Translations under genes and position numbers: made by a program | Assembly (NCBI GenBank): GCA_964019695.1 | Contig: OZ026526.1 | Location: 6,963,254-7,027,253, forward strand | DNA length: 64,000 nt | Origin: Loripinus fragilis | Lineage: Eukaryota; Mollusca; Bivalvia; Lucinida; Lucinidae | Direction of reading: 5' to 3' | Part shown: in pieces, positions 54,092-64,000 of the stretch | Layout: each line of letters begins with the position of its first letter | Numbering within the stretch: position 1 is the stretch's first letter | Notes under the pieces: model-generated | The model's database searches: none | What the model was told of the DNA's origin: nothing | Seen by the model: the letters and a program-made list of their open reading frames with translations, nothing else

Positions 54092-54420
54092 ATGCGCGGA
54101 TTCAGAAATTTTTGTCAGAGGGGGTCCAACTCTGATAAGTTTTTTGCTTGTTTTGTTTTTTTGAGGGGAGTGAGGCTCCAAAAACCACCATAAGCAGGCA
54201 ATTATCAGCCTACCAGCGAAACGCCATTGAAATGGTGTTTTCGCAGGCGGGCGGATAATGGCCCACATCGAATGCTGGCTTTGTAGCTTTGTGATTTTCT
54301 GGAGATCCAGATCAGTAGGAAACCATATATTTTTGTGATTTTCAGTGGGGGGGGGGGGGGGGGGGGGGTCAGGACCCCCTGCCCCCCCCCTCGTGATTTT
54401 TGTTCTGACGCTAGGTTTGT
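54092..54420. mobile_element. CGGATCCAG palindromic element
   Basis: Left end CATGCGCGGATTCAG, GTCAGAGGGGGTCCAAC, inner palindrome CAGCGAAACGCCATTGAAAT and a G-run of about 23. The right terminal repeat is degraded where the SINE at 54418 begins. Confidence 0.85.
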
Positions 54421-54615
54421 TTGTTTGTTTGATTCGATTCTTTACGTCCCATCAAAAATTTTCAGTTAAACAGGGGCGGGTCTTTTTGGGTTGAACCAGT
54501 ACTTAGCTAGGATAAATGTGTATTGCTAAAGGACAACAACGCAGTGATGCCGATGATGCTCGAACCTGCAGTCCCTCGGTCTTGAATCAAGCACTCTACC
54601 ACTGCGCTCCCTTTC
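54418..54615 (-). mobile_element. tRNA-derived SINE, family 1
   Basis: TTTGATTCGATTCTTTACGT tail at left; complement of CAAGCACTCTACCACTGCGC head at right. Confidence 0.87.
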
Positions 54616-54845
54616 TGGTGCTAGGGGTGGGGCTTGGGGCTCCGGGGTACTCAGGGGGTCAAAAAAATTATTCTCTCAACATGGTCATGTGGCATATCAA
54701 ATTGATGGGGATAATGAGTAGAACAGAATACAAGTAAAATTTTCACACTATGGTCAAGCTGGTGTCCTTAGGGTGAAGTCAAAAGGTCAAGTGGTGAGAC
54801 CTTGGGATGCTGGACGTGGAGATTTGCGATGATGAACGTTCTAGT

Positions 54846-54846
54846 T

Positions 54847-54887
<41 letters not shown>

Positions 54888-54921
54888 AATAAAATTATTA
54901 TTATTATTATTATTATTATTA
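54846..54921. repeat. (ATA)n/(TTA)n palindromic microsatellite
   Basis: About 15 AATAAT-type units followed directly by about 9 TTA units, giving a self-complementary 75-bp array. Confidence 0.95.
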
Positions 54922-54924
54922 CGT

Positions 54925-57720
54925 ACAGTAGTGGCTTAGACATACCATTTTTATTTTCAACGTAAACAGTCTAAAATTTCCTCTTAACCTTATACATACA
55001 AACTCCCTATGTTAAGAAGAAGTGCAATCCAACTTCCACAAAAACACGTCAGATACAAAACATGGAATGGGAATTCCATGCCCCTACCCACATTCACTCC
55101 ACCAAGACATATACAGTCATGTAAGCAGATTTTAGTCTATGTGCGTTAAGTACCAAAATCTCGAACAGTGGACCAAATATTGCCACATTCCCCCCCCCCC
55201 CCCCCCCCCCACACACACATGAATCTTCGCTGCATTGATTTCTTAATCTGTGCTGGAAAGTCAACATATAGACGGTTTATGGTTTTGGCCTCACATGTGA
55301 TAGTACCAAAATAGTGTATTTTATTCATAACTAATGACTTAAGGTTAAAAAAGGTGCTGTTCCCCCCCCCCCCCCTCCCTAGGTAAATTTGCAGACATAT
55401 CCTATCAAGCTGCGTCTTTTAAGAGATGTTTGCATGCTGTACGCCTGGGTGTTAGCCTGTTACATATGTTACTGTAACAAGCTAAGAAGAAAAGTAAAAT
55501 GAAAGTTTGAGCTACAGAAAGAAGACATTAGACTATCTTATCATTCACATTACTTATGTAGTCTGCAAACTTGAAGTCTAAGTTACATAAAAGAAGCATT
55601 TGAACAAAATTACAGCTTACAATGGTGTTATGTACGTTACATAGATTAAATGTCTCTTTGAAAAATGTAATTGTGACTAACATCATTAACTATTACAGCC
55701 GATTTGTGCAATTTCCAAATGTATTTAATCTTAGTTTACTAATTTACACATTTGACTAATAGAAGCAACAAAGTTTGCTTTTCTAGCTGCAATATATTGT
55801 CTTATATGAGCTGTTTTACAACCCCAACCACAGTTATGAATATCAAATCATTTTGAAATATATTATTGAAGAAAAAGTATATGAAAACATTTGACATTGG
55901 TGGATTTCTTACATTTTTGTGGGAATGTCTTGCTAATATATTTAAGAATCAAAGATTTGCAAGTTTGACATCAGGATCACAGCACATAATAAGGATGTAA
56001 CATATGTTACATGGCATAATAAATAAGCAAGCAGGTTGTTTTGATGTAAGAGATGATATTTCAGAAAAAATACTATTTTTTACATGTTTTCCTATAAATC
56101 TCTAGACTTAGGTGCCTTAACCTTAGGAATTATAGTCATTACTGATAACAAGCCCATGGACTGGTGTTACAGATGTTAAAGTGAGAAATATTTTTATCAC
56201 AAAAAATACCTAATATGTATACATATGTCGAAAATCGAAAATTGGTTTGCTCAGAAATAATCAGAGAGAAAGCAAATAAAACTGTGTCCATTGAGTAAAT
56301 GTTTGGTGGCATTTGTTTCTTTTAACTCATTGTCCTTCCGCTTCCGCTTCCAGGATGCAACTTTCATAGATATATATTGGGAAAAGTGGAAACCTTAACT
56401 ACCAACAAAACGAATAAAAGCGGGCCATTTAGGTTCGGTGACCTAAATGCCATTTCATTAAATGGTGCTCTGGTGATGAGCAGTTTCACGACCCAAGACT
56501 TTTTGTTGGTTGGGTCTAGGCCAAAGACTCCAGAGTTATTCGTATGACAATGGTTTAGCTCTGTCCTCACCACTCATATTTTCAGTGAAGTACAATGCCC
56601 AATTTTAATAAAATGTGTTGTGGCCCATGAATAATTTATCAAATGCTTTATTTGCAGTATAGATGTTATTGAGCCTCTTGAGCAATCCTTTCAAGGACTA
56701 GAAGACTCGAGCAGTCAACCAACAACGAAAAAATATGAATGTGCTATATGTGGTTTTGCAACAGACAGGATTTTCAACTTATGCTACTGTCCCTCCAAAG
56801 GAAGTGGTTCTGTTGTTGTTGATTCATTGTTTAATGTTCTGCCGATTGTTTGTGGGATTTCTATGTCTTGGTTCTTGTTTTGTTATGCAACCAGCTTCTA
56901 TGCCTAATCAAAATTATTGTAAAACTAGAAAAGGACACGAAGTTTAATTGTCTTCCTGGTCTCTTATGACTGTAAGTGTTCTTTGATTGTTCTTCACAGT
57001 GCTTTGGATTTGGCTGCAGTGCGTGATTGTAGTATTTCCTGATTATGCTCACATACCTTTTTCAAAGAGAAATTTAATCGAAGGACATCTCTTGAAGAGC
57101 AACATTGGTTCTGATATTTGCTTTGCAATAATGCATACACTGCATGGTCTTTATTAAATGTTCAAATGAGTTAGCAAACTTCACTAACAATATCACTGGA
57201 GCAGAGGAAATATATTGGACTTGAAAATTGCTTTTTATTCTCTTCATAAAAATGTTTTGAAAACAATTAAGGACGACTAATCTGCACTCTTTACAGGGGA
57301 AACTCATTCCAATCCGATTTCTATAGAAGACCAATCCTTAGTCCACCAGTTGCTAATCCCGGCCTAACACAGTCAGGTTCACAACTTTTAAACTCCTTTG
57401 TTTGACAACACAATACCAAAAGCAAACAAAGTTAATGGCATAAATGGCAAGGACTATCACTTATTGGTGAATTTCACATAGAAACAGAGTACAGGAATCA
57501 AAATACCAGTAAATATCAGTTACATTTTGAAGGATGTTGTTGGGTTAAAATTCAGTGTTTTCCGTGAGCACAACTTTAGGGGTCAATATCTCGTTTTAGG
57601 GCATTGATATGCTGGAATCAACAAAAAACTCAACTTGATAAGTTGTTCAATGAAATACAATTATGACATAAAAATGTAAACTTACGTAAATATGTTAAAA
57701 CTCCTCGTTTCTGAACCATG
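54925..57720. other. No gene recognised
   Basis: Contains C homopolymers (55190-55210, 55363-55374) and a possible distant relative of the 14-kb dispersed repeat (56780-57060). Open frames at 56735-56947 and 57074-57334 lack recognisable domains and are not called. Confidence 0.45.
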
Positions 57721-57724
57721 TGTG

Positions 57725-57832
57725 CGACGCTGCCGCCATATTGAAACTCAGTCTAATCATGCTCTCACTGGGGCCTACGTTTCGAATCAGAGCACCAACG
57801 GTGGCGTTAGACAACAGTGATTAAACAGTGTA
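57725..57832. repeat. Inverted repeat arm, partner of 52361-52450
   Basis: On the minus strand it reads TGTTGTCTAACGCCACCG, GGTGCTCTGA, GTAGGCCCC, GAGTTTCAATATGGCGGCAG, then a short ATG-led frame of 14 codons that ends in TAA. Confidence 0.8.
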
Positions 57833-58334
57833 GTTATTGATCAGCCAGCTTCAAGGGCTCATAAAGGTTTAAAATTGTGTTAACATAATATGACTAATGC
57901 AAAATTACAAAACAACTATTCTTATACAATTTCCGAGATTCATAATCAATATTTACACACAAAAACACTTTTATAATTCTGGTCTAAAATGTGACTAAAC
58001 TATATATGAGACACAACATGCTATTATATTTAAGACATTCTCCTATCTAGCTCAAAGTCTCAAAATTAATCGACAATAAAGCACCACATAGCATGATGTC
58101 TAGATGATACATAAAACTTTTGTTAGAAGAACACTGTTGTTTAACTATTAGCCTGCTAGTGGCGACATTCCTTATCTGCTCATAACCTTTGTAAACAGTT
58201 TGGATGGATGCTAGACCGATCCTTGTCAATTGGGGAATAAAAATTATAAGGAATACCAGCAGTGTCAAACATTTTGGATCCTTCAACCTTAAACAGTTAC
58301 GCCTCGAAAAATCAAACTTCTATTTTTCAAAATA

Positions 58335-58535
58335 CAATAAAACCTGTCTTAAGGGGCCACTCAAAAATTGGTTTTCAATACCAATTAACTCTTAATGCAG
58401 GTCAAAAGTATTGCAGAATGCTCCTCTTGGAGCATTCTGCAATGTTTTCAACCTTCATTAAGCTACCATTTTCCATAAAGACCTTTGTTTTTGACTATTT
58501 TTTAAGTGGTCACTATAGACAGGTATTACTGTACT
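58335..58535. mobile_element. ACAGTAAAACCTGT hairpin MITE (copy 3)
   Basis: ACAATAAAACCTGTCTTAAGG ... ACAGGTATTACTGT with the centre TATTGCAGAATGCTCCTCTT/GGAGCATTCTGCAAT. The 95-codon plus-strand frame overlapping it is a shadow. Confidence 0.88.
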
Positions 58536-58719
58536 TGCTAATTCCATAAAATGATCTATTTTGATAACTGTCTATAATAACATATGTTGTGGGGGCATAA
58601 AAGGAACTTCTCCTTAAGATGTCTCTTACATGCCTATAACTTATGTTCGATAGAAAAAAACAAAAAAAATAATCATTTTTGAGGGTTATGTATTTTTAGG
58701 TCCACTTCCAGGACTTTAG

Positions 58720-58905
58720 TTAAGAGTGTGTAACTAAAGTTTAATTTTCTTATTTCTCAACCAAAACATATGTTGTGGGTACTCAAAAGAACCTTCTCAA
58801 TGAGACAGTTCCTTTGAGCACCCAAAACGTATGTTAAAACTGATGGGTAAGAAAATATTTACATTTTTACGCTGAAAATTTTTGTTTATCTAAACCTGTG
58901 ACCTC
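58720..58905. mobile_element. GACGGTTC hairpin MITE (complete)
   Basis: TTAAGAGTGTGTAACTAAAG, AACCAAAACATATGTTGTGG, GAACCTTCTCAATGAGACAG, TGATGGGTAAGAAAATATTT, TTTGTTTATCTAAACC. It is followed at 58905-58985 by a Tigger-type end fragment ending GAGATTTGACTGTA. Confidence 0.87.
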
Positions 58906-59578
58906 CCTATAATTCAAACTACTGGTAATACGAAATAAAACCTATAGTCCCCAGGACTTTGAATGTATGAGATTTGACTGTAGGTTTAAACCATTTCCAA
59001 AGGTTACCAGCAGGGAACATAGGTCACCATTAGCCACTAAGCGTAAAAAAGCTAAGTTCATATTTCATGCTTTCATGGTAGTAAAATATATTGCTATCAG
59101 AATACCCCTCTCAGGTCTGAAAAAATCAAATTTCCAATTTCAGCCATATATTGGAGGAGTGTCTCTAGGTTGGCAAAGAGTAATATTGCGGCGTCTGGTC
59201 TGGGTCTGCACTGTTTGCCCAAGTCCCACAAAAAGGACACTAGGCCTATATGGGTTAATAAAAATTTGAAGCCAATTTTTTAGTTTATCAAATGCTTTGA
59301 ATTCACAATCTGAATGGAAAACACTGTATATCCTGATCAGACAGCTTTGTCAGAAACCATCTGATCAGGTTCTAAAGTTTATGTGCTTTTTTTAAGAGTA
59401 GAATGTATACGTGACTCTAGCCAGATACCTTGAGGGGGCCACCTGATGTAAATGATGCCCCTGCACCTGCAGGATAATCAAAAACCTGATGATGATGATG
59501 ATGGTGATGACCTGGTTTCAGCAGGTCAAAGATAAAAATTTATCCTTAAAGAACACACTGTCAATGCACTGTAAGGCA

Positions 59579-59739
59579 TCATTCCTTTATATCAGCCCAC
59601 GTCTTTTCAACACCATCAACAAGCCCCGCTAAAGCCTTTTCTGCCTTGCTGTCAGGTTTAATTTTAGGAACATTTGGATCAACATCCTCTGTTTTGTTTT
59701 CTTTGTCTTCACTTTGTTGCTCTGGCTTCTTCTCTTGGT
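59579..59739 (-). CDS. ANKMY2: ANKMY2-like last coding exon
   Basis: Acceptor AATTTCAG, stop TGA at 59581-59579, 161 nt. Encodes an acidic stretch (PEQQSEDKENKTEDVDP) and a conserved-looking C-terminus, KAEKALAGLVDGVEKTWADI. Confidence 0.75.
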
Positions 59740-62700
59740 CTGAAATTGATCAAATTTTACTTTTATGAGCACAACAATTAACCATTTCCTTCATGGATAT
59801 TCATGCTAAGCTCCATCCACTATGAATAAACTTTCACGTCTGTACATAGGGCCATCCTTAAAAATATATTTGTTTGCCGTGCTCCTACCCATCAATTTCA
59901 GTTTGAGTAGGATAGGTAGGTAGGTCTTTTTTTTTCTTTTTTTTTTTTTTGAAATTCAGCATTATTCTATGACCTCTTCTTACTATCACTTTTAGAGGTC
60001 TACATATGCTGTATATAAGGTAAGAATGCATATATAATAATGATCTATGTAACCTTTCTTCAATTAAAATACAGCTATTAATGATTGAAAAGAAGAGTTT
60101 GCTAACAGAATTAGAGAAAAATTAAAAAAAAAGATTTTCAGAAAGGCAATAAAAATTTTTGGTTAGGGCCTGTTTTGGGTGGGTAGGTAAGGGCATGGCA
60201 AACCAACATTTTTTTAAGGTCGGCCTAGTAAAAAGAAATTACTTGTCAAGTGCACTAGTGTAGGATCCTACCTAATCATATTTCATAAGCAAACAGAGTA
60301 GACCCAAATCAGGCAGCTCTTACAAGTTTCCTGATCCAGGGATATAGACTAACCTTTTTTTTTGCCAAGAGCAAGCTGGGCCCCTTAAACAAATTGATTG
60401 GGGGCCCAGCCCAAAACTAACGGGCCCATGATTCAGCAGAAAATTAAACTAATTTCAACACCATTGCGAAGCATTTGCTTTACTCATAATTGAAGTCAGA
60501 GATCCTCTAAGTCTGTTTTCCTCTTATTATTTACCATATTAACAGTATTTGGAATCAGCTGAATGAAGATTTTTAAACTTCCAACAGCTAGTGTCAGATT
60601 TGGCAAGACTTCATACCTTTACATACTATCCTTTTTTCAGGGACAAGCTGGGCCCCTAAACATTTAATTTTAGGGGCCCAGCCCAAAATTTAGAGGTAAT
60701 GGGCTACTGGGCCCCTGTTAATCTTTTTCACTGTGATCTGTGTCTGCTCTGTTTGCAAAAGTGTTAAAAGGGGTCTCTATGAGGTGAAGGATTGACCTTT
60801 TGTATGCTGAAGACTCCTAATATACTTGATGAAGATACGCTTGCGGTAAAGCTTAGCTCGCTGTAATCTCGTTTCTCTGTTATTGTGTCCATGCAGGGCC
60901 ACCTATTTCCTATCAATTTTCCTATCAAAAGTTTTGAGTAATCTAGGGTGGGTAGTCACATGGTTTTTGTTTGGATAAACTGCACAGAAAAATGTCTGAC
61001 TTCTTTTCCACAATGATGTTTTACGCGAAAGTAAATAGAGATTTCACCATGTTTCTTCATTGTTACCCAAAAAGTCATACACCATTTTCCAGCCCACATT
61101 TTTCCCAATCTAATGATGCCAGGATATCCCTCATGAAGCTTCTTACTTTGAGTACAGACTCTGTCAGAAAATATTTAGTGGCCAGGATACAGCCTAAATT
61201 ATAGAAATAAACTGCATCATGGACGACAGTTATTTTCTTTGTGACAGAGTCTGACTGTACTCAAAGTAAGAAGCTTAAAGAGGATATCCTGGTAGCATTT
61301 GATCGGGGAAAATGTGGGCTGGAAAATGGTGTATAACTTTCTGGGTATAGATGAGAAAACATAGAGAAATAAACTTACCTTCAATCAGAATATCCAGTGT
61401 ATTCGAACATCGGTGCAGTGTATCCGAACATCCGTGCAGTGTATCCAAACAAAAAAACCACGTGACTACCCACCCCGTATTTCAGAAAAATGCATTTCTA
61501 CTTTTGATGCTGAAGACTCCCATGAAGTTTCATCAAAAGCTAATGAAAAGTTGAACCGAAGACAAAACGGACAAGATTTATTGGACAAAAGGCAAATATA
61601 TGCTTCCCCTTTCGACGAGATCTGAAAATTTACACAGTTTGCTTATTAGTAGGCCTCCGAATAAGAGTGTGTAAATAATAATTATTTTTCTTATTTCTCA
61701 ACCAAAACATATGTTGTGGATACTAAAAAGAACTGTCTCATTGAGACAGTTTTTTGAGCACCCAAAACACATGTTTAAACTGATGGGTAAGAAAATAATT
61801 ACAATTTAACGCTCAAAAATTTTAGGGCATTCATTTGGAGTGAGTTTGTGTTTAACATTCCACCAAGAGCTAAGGTCAAATGGAGACGGGGCTACCGTTT
61901 AAAGAGTCTCACTTGACAGACTGTAGGAGCCGGGGATCAAACTTTGGACTGACCTGCGATGGGAGTTTGTTCAGCTTTTCTCTTCTGTTCTTCTAATGCT
62001 GCTAATTCTTTCTCTTTCTGTGCCTGCAAGGCTTCTAATTCTTTTCTTCTCTTCACCTGCGCATACATACCTAGGAAAACAAGGAAATACAGAGATTGCA
62101 TGTGATCCCAGCTTTTAAACGGGTATAAGTTCAAAATTTAAAAAAAAAAAAAAAACTTTAGAAATTCAAATTTTAAAACTTGCAGGATGCCTACATTAAT
62201 GAATTATTTGATAATAATTCAAGGTACGTAACACAGTTAATTACAATTTGAAATGGGTTAGTTGATTATTCAACACAGACAGACAGTGATCAGGTGTGTT
62301 TTCAGCTTTGTACCAGATGTCACATCTCCCATTTATGTATACAAGCAGTGATGGGCTGTCGGGCTGGACATGTGCACAGTTTTGATTGAGCCTTTGCTAT
62401 CCGATGATTAAATAGTGAACTGGTCCATACCACTCTCTAACATGAATGAAATCATCTGTTGTCTGCCTTCATGGTCAAAAGAAAACAGACTTTGACATAT
62501 GCGAAGATCAGCCTGAACATGACATGAGCCAGGGACATGAACACAATCTTTTCCACTTTTTATTATATTCACTCGTTATTCAAATTGCATCATTCAAATT
62601 TAAGTTTCCCAATGGTCTTTGCAGATTTGTCAAATTGAAACAGGTAGATTAAAGTTGTACAAGACCGATTTCTCGATATGTGGCCAAAATATTTTATTCT

Positions 62701-63120
62701 GTCGCAAAGTGGCCAGCCGTTTCAAGTTCCCCAGTCATCCTTATGGCAAATGCATATTGCTCTTGGTTGACCGATTTCTCAATATGTGGTCCACTTAAGT
62801 GACCAGAGGCTAAACACAGTGTGTGTATCCGATTTTAACATAAATTTTGCGAGATAAAAACAGAAATGGTAAGGATCACAATCGAATTTTCAGACCGGAT
62901 AAAAAGGAGCATTTTAAAATCGGATTTCAGGACCTAATAAAAGCGGCATTTTAAAATTTAAGTTGGCCTGACCTAAAAGAAAAACGTCCAGAACTGAATT
63001 TTACTAGACAATCTCGACCCCTGGAATGTAACTACATTTAAACTAACCTGCTAGCTCTTTACAATACTTTTTATGATTAGGCCAGTGTAACTTTTGACAT
63101 TCTTGGTTGCAGTAATATGC
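59579..63120 (-). CDS. ANKMY2: ANKMY2-like gene, last three exons (5' part beyond window)
   Basis: Exons 63048-63120, 61954-62070 and 59579-59739 (minus) join with consistent phases (0 in, then 1, then 1) and GT/AG borders to give 116 residues to a stop. The first holds the C-terminal half of a MYND zinc finger (YYCNQECQKLHWPNHKKYC; two Cys, then the His/Cys pairs), the second an Ala/Glu/Lys/Arg coiled coil (KRRKELEALQAQKEKELAAL), the third an acidic, disordered tail. MYND-then-charged-helix at a C-terminus fits ankyrin-repeat and MYND protein 2, a ciliary/Hedgehog-related adaptor in vertebrates. The ankyrin repeats and the first MYND cysteines would lie past the right edge. Another MYND protein is possible. 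Confidence 0.65.
59930..60360. other. Intron of ANKMY2-like gene, no exon seen
   Basis: T-rich tract at 59929-59951 and AT-rich sequence; nothing else recognised. Confidence 0.45.
60366..60720. repeat. Two CTGGGCCCC hairpin repeats
   Basis: AAGCTGGGCCCCTTAAAC...GGGGGCCCAGCCC at 60372-60412 and AAGCTGGGCCCCTAAAC...AGGGGCCCAGCCC at 60645-60687; the two modules are direct copies separated by unique sequence. Confidence 0.75.
60945..61480. mobile_element. Foldback MITE with ~220-bp arms
   Basis: The left arm (GGGTGGGTAGTCACATGG from about 60948, on to ACCATTTTCCAGCCCACATT and AAGCTTCTTACTTTGAGTAC) is matched in complement by the right arm (GTACTCAAAGTAAGAAGCTT from about 61257 to CCACGTGACTACCCACCCC at about 61475). 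The right arm carries three copies of a 21-bp unit (CAGTGTATCCGAACATCCGT-type, 61393-61450). It lies in an ANKMY2-like intron. The 77-codon frame in the left arm is not a recognised protein. Confidence 0.88.
61650..61835. mobile_element. GACGGTTC hairpin MITE (complete)
   Basis: AGGCCTCCGAATAAGAGTGTG, AACCAAAACATATGTTGTGG, GAACTGTCTCATTGAGACAG, ACTGATGGGTAAGAAAATAA. About 120 bp from the exon at 61954-62070. Confidence 0.88.
61954..62070 (-). CDS. ANKMY2: ANKMY2-like exon (coiled coil)
   Basis: Acceptor TTTTCCTAG, donor GTCAGT, 117 nt. Encodes MYAQVKRRKELEALQAQKEK followed by more heptad-like Glu/Lys/Ala sequence and QTPIA. Confidence 0.8.
62150..63040. other. ANKMY2-like intron, no exon seen
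   Basis: A fragment of the ATCTAGTGGGG-repeat neighbourhood (62330-62400) and a short direct repeat GACCGATTTCTC(G/A)ATATGTGG at 62663 and 62769. The plus-strand frame 62446-62652 is unsupported. Confidence 0.5.
63048..63120 (-). CDS. ANKMY2: ANKMY2-like exon (MYND finger, C-terminal half)
   Basis: Acceptor TTTTTCTAG, donor GTTAGT, 73 nt. The zinc-binding pattern C-x3-C, then H-x3-H-x3-C-type ligands, is visible in YYCNQECQKLHWPNHKKYCK. Confidence 0.8.
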
Positions 63121-63164
63121 CTAGAAAAAGAAAAAAAGCACAGACCAATAATAAAATTATGATT

Positions 63165-63435
63165 ATTTTCTTAGCAATATATTTGAACATATGTTTTAGA
63201 TGCTCAAAAGAACCGTCTCATTGAGACAACATATTTGGGCCTCAGGCCCCCAGATAAGAGTGCATAACAGAAAATTATTTTTCTTATTCCTCAACCAAAA
63301 CGTATCTTGTGGGTACTCAAAAGAACCATCTCATTGAGGCAGTTCTTTTGAGCACCCAAAACACATGTTTAACTGATGGGTAAGAAAATAATCGGAATTT
63401 GATGCTTTAAAAAATTGCTTAACTGGCACATAGGC
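63165..63435. mobile_element. Two adjacent GACGGTTC hairpin MITEs
   Basis: A half copy at about 63165-63240 (GATGCTCAAAAGAACCGTCT...CAACATAT) abuts a full copy at 63245-63435 (CCCCCAGATAAGAGTGCATAAC, AACCATCTCATTGAGGCAG). It starts about 45 bp upstream of the MYND exon. Confidence 0.85.
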
Positions 63436-63505
63436 CTGATAAAACAGTGTAAACCCAGATTGTGATCAGCATGAAGAAGCTACAAAATACCTTACAAAAT
63501 GCGTA

Positions 63506-63655
63506 AAATTATATGACGAAATGCCTTTCAAAATGCATAAAATCATTTTTGTCCAGAAAGAAAATAATTTTAAAAAAAATATGTGCCTACCCTACCTAAA
63601 ATTTTCAGACCCCTTACCTGAAACACACTTATTTGTTTATTTGGCCCCAGCAGTT
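63506..63655. repeat. Dispersed repeat shared with 38811-39025
   Basis: AAATGCCTTTCAAAATGCAT, AATTTTCAGACCCCTTACC, GAAACACACTTATTTGTTTA. Confidence 0.72.
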
Positions 63656-63798
63656 TAACTCTTGAATGCTAGGTAATTGTTCATGCTGTTAATGTTACCT
63701 GCTGTTTGTTTTTTACTTATTTAGTTTTTTTTTTTCAAAATTAACTTTTTTTCCAAAAGATTTTCCAGGAACACTATCAGAGCGTCAAATGTTTAAGA

Positions 63799-63853
63799 AA
63801 CAGACCAGGACCGACCGCGTGTCGGTCCTGATCTAGGCCCAAACTGTTTGCAA
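63799..63853. repeat. CAAACAGTG-type hairpin
   Basis: AAACAGACCAGGACCGACCG...CGGTCCTGATCTAGGCCC...CTGTTTGC with a 9-bp GGACCGACC/GTCGGTCC core. Confidence 0.78.
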
Positions 63854-64000
63854 AGGTTATCAGCAGACAATAAATGTAGCCGCTGAGAAGGACAGACTTT
63901 ATGGAGTCAGACTTGTCCAAGTTTTAGCATAAACACATATTGGTAGATAATGCATCCTTATAATTACATGGGTGAAAAGTAAAAAAAAATCCAAAATTCT

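Noticed and set aside
54846..54921. CRISPR-like or regulatory array
   Set aside because: It is a simple ATA/TTA microsatellite; no spaced repeats of CRISPR type occur anywhere in this eukaryotic window.
58905..58985. Second full Tigger-like element
   Set aside because: Only one end (GAGATTTGACTGTA) is recognisable; no matching opposite end with TA was found nearby.

Overview
This window is nuclear DNA of an animal, most likely a bivalve mollusc. It is AT-rich. Its protein-coding sequence is split into short exons bounded by GT/AG splice sites, and most of the rest is dense hairpin-type transposable elements, tRNA-derived SINEs and microsatellites. No bacterial operons, Shine-Dalgarno sites or viral genes were seen. 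The bivalve assignment is an inference from repeat style and from residue-level resemblance of the exons to conserved animal genes. It was not searched.

Layout. (1) 1-3.7 kb: a GGAT microsatellite, hairpin MITEs and a SINE relic. (2) 3.7-16.2 kb: a complete minus-strand gene read by splicing four coding exons, the orthologue of NKAPD1 (313 codons). Its 8.6-kb third intron holds a tandem array rich in AGGTCA half-sites and a palindrome of about 4.2 kb. (3) 17-22 kb: no gene seen, but a 1.26-kb pogo/Tigger-like element and a tRNA-derived SINE. (4) 22.6-25.7 kb: a 5'-truncated non-LTR retrotransposon (reverse transcriptase ORF) bounded by an unusually long 85-bp target duplication. It landed exactly on the 3' end of an intronless minus-strand SGNH/GDSL-hydrolase ORF. 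(5) 26-33 kb: repeats only. (6) 33.2-44.4 kb: two tail-to-tail two-exon genes (plus strand 33283-35415, minus strand 44336-42172). Each encodes a tiny secreted cationic peptide with the identical cysteine spacing C-x10-C-x5-C-x4-C-x6-CC. They are the most interesting content, because neither appears as a single ORF. (7) 44.4-59.5 kb: repeats and no recognised gene. (8) 59.58-63.12 kb: the last three exons of a minus-strand gene encoding a MYND zinc finger followed by a charged coiled coil, probably ANKMY2; it continues beyond the right edge.

The genes do not form a functional cluster. NKAPD1 (nuclear, RS/KH-rich) and the ANKMY2-like gene are housekeeping-type genes. The peptide pair looks like a small gene family of secreted effectors, for example antimicrobial, although that function is inferred only. 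About twenty copies of one roughly 160-bp hairpin MITE (centre GAACCGTC...GACGGTTC) pepper the window and sit right beside NKAPD1 splice sites.
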